Source: Ooceraea biroi (Eukaryota > Arthropoda > Insecta > Hymenoptera > Formicidae). Taken from it: a stretch of 64,000 bases of DNA. The position numbers and the translations under genes were made by a program. Under the pieces are notes generated by a model. The model was given only the letters and a program-made list of their open reading frames with translations. It ran no database searches and was not told the DNA's origin. The stretch is from assembly GCF_003672135.1 (NCBI RefSeq), contig NC_039516.1, positions 868,001 through 932,000 on the forward strand, in the 5' to 3' direction. Of the stretch, positions 60,383 to 64,000 are shown one piece after another (position 1 is the stretch's first letter; the number at the start of each line of letters is the position of its first letter).

Positions 60383-63300
60383 CTTCAAATAAGAATTTGT
60401 CGAATAAATTAACGTTTAAGTATACATGAAATAATTAAATTGGAATCGCTAATTGTATTTTTAAACAATGTAATTATCTATATAGTTACGATTCACTGAG
60501 TGTTTTTATTGTTAGCGTCCTTTTTGCGATTTATTTTCAAACTAGTTTTTTAAAAGAATATCTTCTATAAAATAATACAGATAATATGAATAATAAAATT
60601 CAAATTCAGTTTACGAAAATAAAAGGATAATATTTAATATTAAAAGACCTCAGTTTGCATTTGCAAACTATTAATCTACAAAAAGCGATATATGCATAGT
60701 GGACGAGTATAATTTTATAGGTTTGTAATTATGTGAAAAAATAATGTGAAATCATAGGTAGAAACAAAGTACAGAGATATACCATTGTATATTTAAATTA
60801 CACAACACACAAATTACAACGTCTCGTAAATATGGACAGATTGAAGTCGAGAGTAGAAGATGCGTAAAAATGTGATTAGCGCGTTTGAGGTCGCGGCTGG
60901 TCTGTTGTTGCACGTTTGCAAAAATGAGGTATATTTCGCATGTCCAAATAATCGATAAAAGTCGACCTAACGGGCGAGCAAGCTAGGACGGGAGAGGATC
61001 GCCGTCGGTGAACGAAAGGTGAAGAGAACAAGAGGAGAGGACGAGAGGAGAAAGAGCGGAAGAGGAAGAGAGAACATGAGGTAAATCAGGTGGCGAAATA
61101 AAAAAACACGGACGCACGTGTCGCGAGTGCAACGCAAGTGAAGGAAACGACGACGACGAGTCGAAGGAATCAATCTCCTTTGGAAGAATGCGGTGACGAG
61201 AAACGGATAGGCAGGCGAACAGGGAGAGACGGATATAAATAGACACGTTACTTCGTTCTCCGTCTAACGCTCAACTACGTAACTACATAACGATCCGATC
61301 GATCAATTACAACGATCGCGCATTGTATACAAAGCGACGACTACGGACAGAATTTTTGGCCTCCTGCGCGCCTTCCCGAGGGACGCTCGTATCGGAACCT
61401 AACGGAACGTCTGCAATACGCGAATTGCTCTTCGCTGACTCTTCCCTCTTTCTCTAGCGCGTTGTCTTTATTTTAGCGCCAGGAACGGACGGGTGGTAAC
61501 GTTTTACGGCTCAAAGTCCGAAAAGCTTTTGAAAATGAAACGTTAAAAGGATGTCATCCTCCATCATCCTCGTAATCAAAAAGACAAGCAAGCATTGTAG
61601 AATAACAACATTTTGTCATGAAAAATCTTTGATAGTGCGCAGCTTTAAAGCTTAAAATCAGATACAGGGGAAGAAGATGGATGATCATCTTCCCCTGTAT
61701 CTCAACGAAAATATTACAAAATAAGAAAGTGGTATGTATGTAATTAAAAATGATACAAAAACACCACATATATGCATGTATATGTATATGTATATATCTT
61801 CCTAGAAAGATTATTTCATGAAATCCCGTAACGATTGAAGGACCCGACATCTAAAAGCCATAGATTCTCTTTCTACTTGGAATCGTTCCTGACTACGAGT
61901 TCCCCTCTTGCGTTTTCGCGCAAAGCGCACGATCTATACGCGAAATGTCTACGCCTTTCGCGCGAAGCACGGTGAACGAGCGATGGATCGGATCGGACCG
62001 ATCGGAGCACGCGTGAGAACGAATTATTCCCGGCCCATCGCTCCGCGTAATATACAGATAATATTACACTAGCTACATGGCTATCAGATGCGTATCTTCT
62101 GTTCTTTGTGTTCTTTTTTTTTACACGTATACACAAGCACATACATAGACTATCGTGTGTAGAATACGCATAAATACACACTCGCAATATCGACATAACA
62201 CATTCGCACGTACATCCACACATGCACACGCATATCGACCGCCATAAGACATCTTATCTCTTCTTCAAGACTCTACGCGAATTTGTACATAAGGCATCAC
62301 GATATCGCGCCGTTTCTCACACACGTACGAATATATGTGATAACGACGAAGCGTGATACTCGCTTTTCTATCTGTTTTTGCTATCGAGGAGGTTCGGTAA
62401 ATATCGAGGCGAATTTCGCGTTAGCGACGACTATCGAAATGACGCAGGATGATGCACGCGGCGCGAGACGCGGATTAAGCTTCTTCGACTTGAGCTCGAG
62501 CGTGCAAGCGATCGTTTACACGCCAAACAGGATATCTCGAGTCGCAGCCAATTTCGAGATAGCGATAATTTCAAGATAGCGTGGCTTTAATCTGGCAAAT
62601 CATTTCGCTCAGGACTCGAGAACGTCGTGGAGGCGACGGGTCGTGTACAAGTCAAGTAGGGAGCAAATACTTCTCCTTTTGATTATCGAAGAAACCGCTT
62701 CGAAAAGTATACATATGAGTGTGGTAAAGCTGATTCTATCCAAAGTTGCTTCTGCCTTTAATCTTTAATTTGTAGCAGAATATTTTATGAAAACGCACGT
62801 TAATAAATTGCAATGATCGCACATTATCATAATATATAAATGTAAATGCTTTGATCAAAATGTAGTCAATTATATTTCTCTGTGATAATTTAGTATTAAA
62901 AATTCATATTAAAAATATATAACGATAATCATAGAATTATTTATATTACAATTAAAAAACAAACACAATTAATGTTTTTTTATAAAAATTGTAAATGATA
63001 AAAACGTAAGTTGTAGCAAATTTCGAATATCTTATTGATTTGCATTTAAGTTTTTGAGTATGTTTGATGAATGCAATTTCCAACAAAACGGAGATTAAAA
63101 AAAACATTTGTGGAGTTACATTCTATCAACATTGAATAATTGAATTAAAAACAGGTATATCACAATTCTATATAATCGCATAACATACAGTCACAGATCT
63201 GAAATAAATTGTAGTAAGTACAATACATATCATTAATAAGAAACGTGTATCCCCGCTTTAAGACAAACATTTTCGCTTTTACCTTTCGAGAGCATTGGCT

Positions 63301-63416
63301 TCACTTTTCTTCATAGGTTCTATAATGGCACGGGTCCATCCGTCGGTGTCGAACACGCTATATTACTGAACGGAGATCGTAATATCTCTCACTCGGATTG
63401 TCCATGAGTGTGTATT
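60383..63416. other. Right-hand region without recognised genes
   Basis: 60383-60960 and 62740-63240 are AT-rich. 60960-62640 is richer in GC, with a purine-rich run at 61005-61080 and CA/TA-rich patches at 62110-62240. The mixed composition would suit a UTR of a gene outside the window, but I see no exon with a domain. The hairpin at 61661-61701 is listed separately. Confidence 0.35.
61661..61701. repeat. Perfect 14-bp stem hairpin
   Basis: GATACAGGGGAAGA at 61661-61674 pairs perfectly with TCTTCCCCTGTATC at 61688-61701 around a 13-nt loop. It could be a small foldback element or an RNA structure in a UTR. Confidence 0.7.
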
Positions 63417-63483
63417 GCGCTATGACGAAATATTTCCTCGCGATCACCACCCACACCGAGAGGATGTGTTTCGTCATAATCGC
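63417..63483. ncRNA. Candidate microRNA-like hairpin
   Basis: 63421-63430 (TATGACGAAA) pairs perfectly with 63469-63478 (TTTCGTCATA). Inside this the stem continues TATTTCCTCGCG against CGAGAGGATGTG with two mismatches and two G-T pairs; outside, GCG pairs with CGC across a small loop. The result is about 22 bp of stem plus an outer clamp and a 14-nt loop, the shape of a pre-miRNA. I know no insect miRNA with this sequence, so this is a structural candidate only. Confidence 0.35.
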
Positions 63484-63773
63484 TTAACCGAACGGTAGTG
63501 AGTGTACCTGAAGCTATCGAGCCAAGACGGCTCGCTGTTCGAGCGTTCGTTCGATATTGTATTATATTGCGAATTGGGACCAACGATCGGGCCCAAAGCC
63601 AGGTCTGAAATCATCGCGAAATCGTATGGGAATATAACGGAAGCGCAGACTTGCATAAGACGCAGCGTAAAACCACGCAAACGCATACAACATCCATAAT
63701 ACGGTGTCGAAGTGTCGTTCCCGACAGGTATCTATTCAAGCAGATAAAGATACCTCAGAGACAATAATATTAC

Positions 63774-63878
63774 TCAAAAGATAGCTTTTGTCACTCTTCT
63801 CTTGGTGATTTCCACAGCTGGGCTTTCGGGCTTCTTCAACTGACGGATACTCAAGTGAAAAGCTCCACGTCTCTTGGC
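63774..63878 (-). CDS. Possible coding exon of a gene extending past the right edge
   Basis: After an acceptor-like CGCCATTCAG the minus strand reads AKRRGAFHLSIRQLKKPESP, then AVEITKRRVTKAIF and TGA. The composition is protein-like, but the pyrimidine tract before the AG is weak, no family is recognised, and a GTAATA overlapping the stop could be a donor. Treat as tentative. Confidence 0.22.
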   Translation of the reverse strand, partial: AKRRGAFHLSIRQLKKPESPAVEITKRRVTKAIF

Positions 63879-64000
63879 CTGAATGGCGAAAAGTACGCAC
63901 ACAGCGTGCACGCGTGCGCGCGCGCGTCCAACACGAGTAGTCGAGAACGAACGGGATGCAAAAGAAGACAGTCTCTCTCTCTTTCTCGCTCTGCTCACTT

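Noticed and set aside
1..64000. tRNA, rRNA and known conserved insect microRNAs
   Set aside because: By-eye scan for the tRNA B-box and for common miRNA seeds gave no convincing hit; a covariance-model search would be needed to be sure.

Overview
The window looks like nuclear DNA of an insect, most likely a hymenopteran such as an ant. Genes have many short exons with GT-AG introns. Introns and spacers are AT-rich, while 5' UTRs are GC- and CpG-rich. Src42A, widerborst, Rab23 and tektin-2 exons match the insect or animal families closely. The order assignment rests on overall character and is an inference.

Layout. 1-422 (+): last two exons of a gene entering from the left, probably SLC3/rBAT-like. 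1194-2410 (-): JKAMP, convergent with it. 3.85-25.5 kb (+): widerborst, the PP2A B56 subunit, with a 14.6-kb first intron. That intron holds on the opposite strand a peptidoglycan recognition protein gene (7426-9944) with two abutting Rel/kB sites upstream, plus hairpins, a two-copy repeat and a decayed mariner. 27883-31200 (-): TMEM62 phosphoesterase. 33071-37807 (+): Src42A. 41125-45632 (+): Rab23, with a 74-bp minisatellite in intron 1. 47565-48728 (-): BAG2, sharing a promoter region with RpL38 (49.24-50.42 kb, +). 52004-53895 (-): a protein with two chromodomains. 56275-59558 (+): tektin-2, with an X-box in its promoter and a nearly intact mariner-type transposon in intron 3. 59.56-64 kb: no gene that I can name; one small ORF, two hairpins and a possible exon at the right edge.

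Functionally this is a cluster of unrelated genes: ER quality control (JKAMP), phosphatase and kinase signalling (wdb, Src42A), innate immunity (PGRP), a ciliary or flagellar structural protein (tektin-2), a Hedgehog/cilium-linked GTPase (Rab23), chaperone control (BAG2), translation (RpL38) and chromatin (tandem chromodomain protein). The most interesting signals are the nested immune receptor with kB sites, the tandem-chromodomain protein, the X-box before tektin-2, the transposase with an intron and a broken G-run, and several unannotated hairpins and MITEs. Exon boundaries were assigned by eye from frame continuity, GT-AG sites and family similarity. All complete gene models sum to multiples of three; the PGRP 5' end and the transposase do not close and are flagged.
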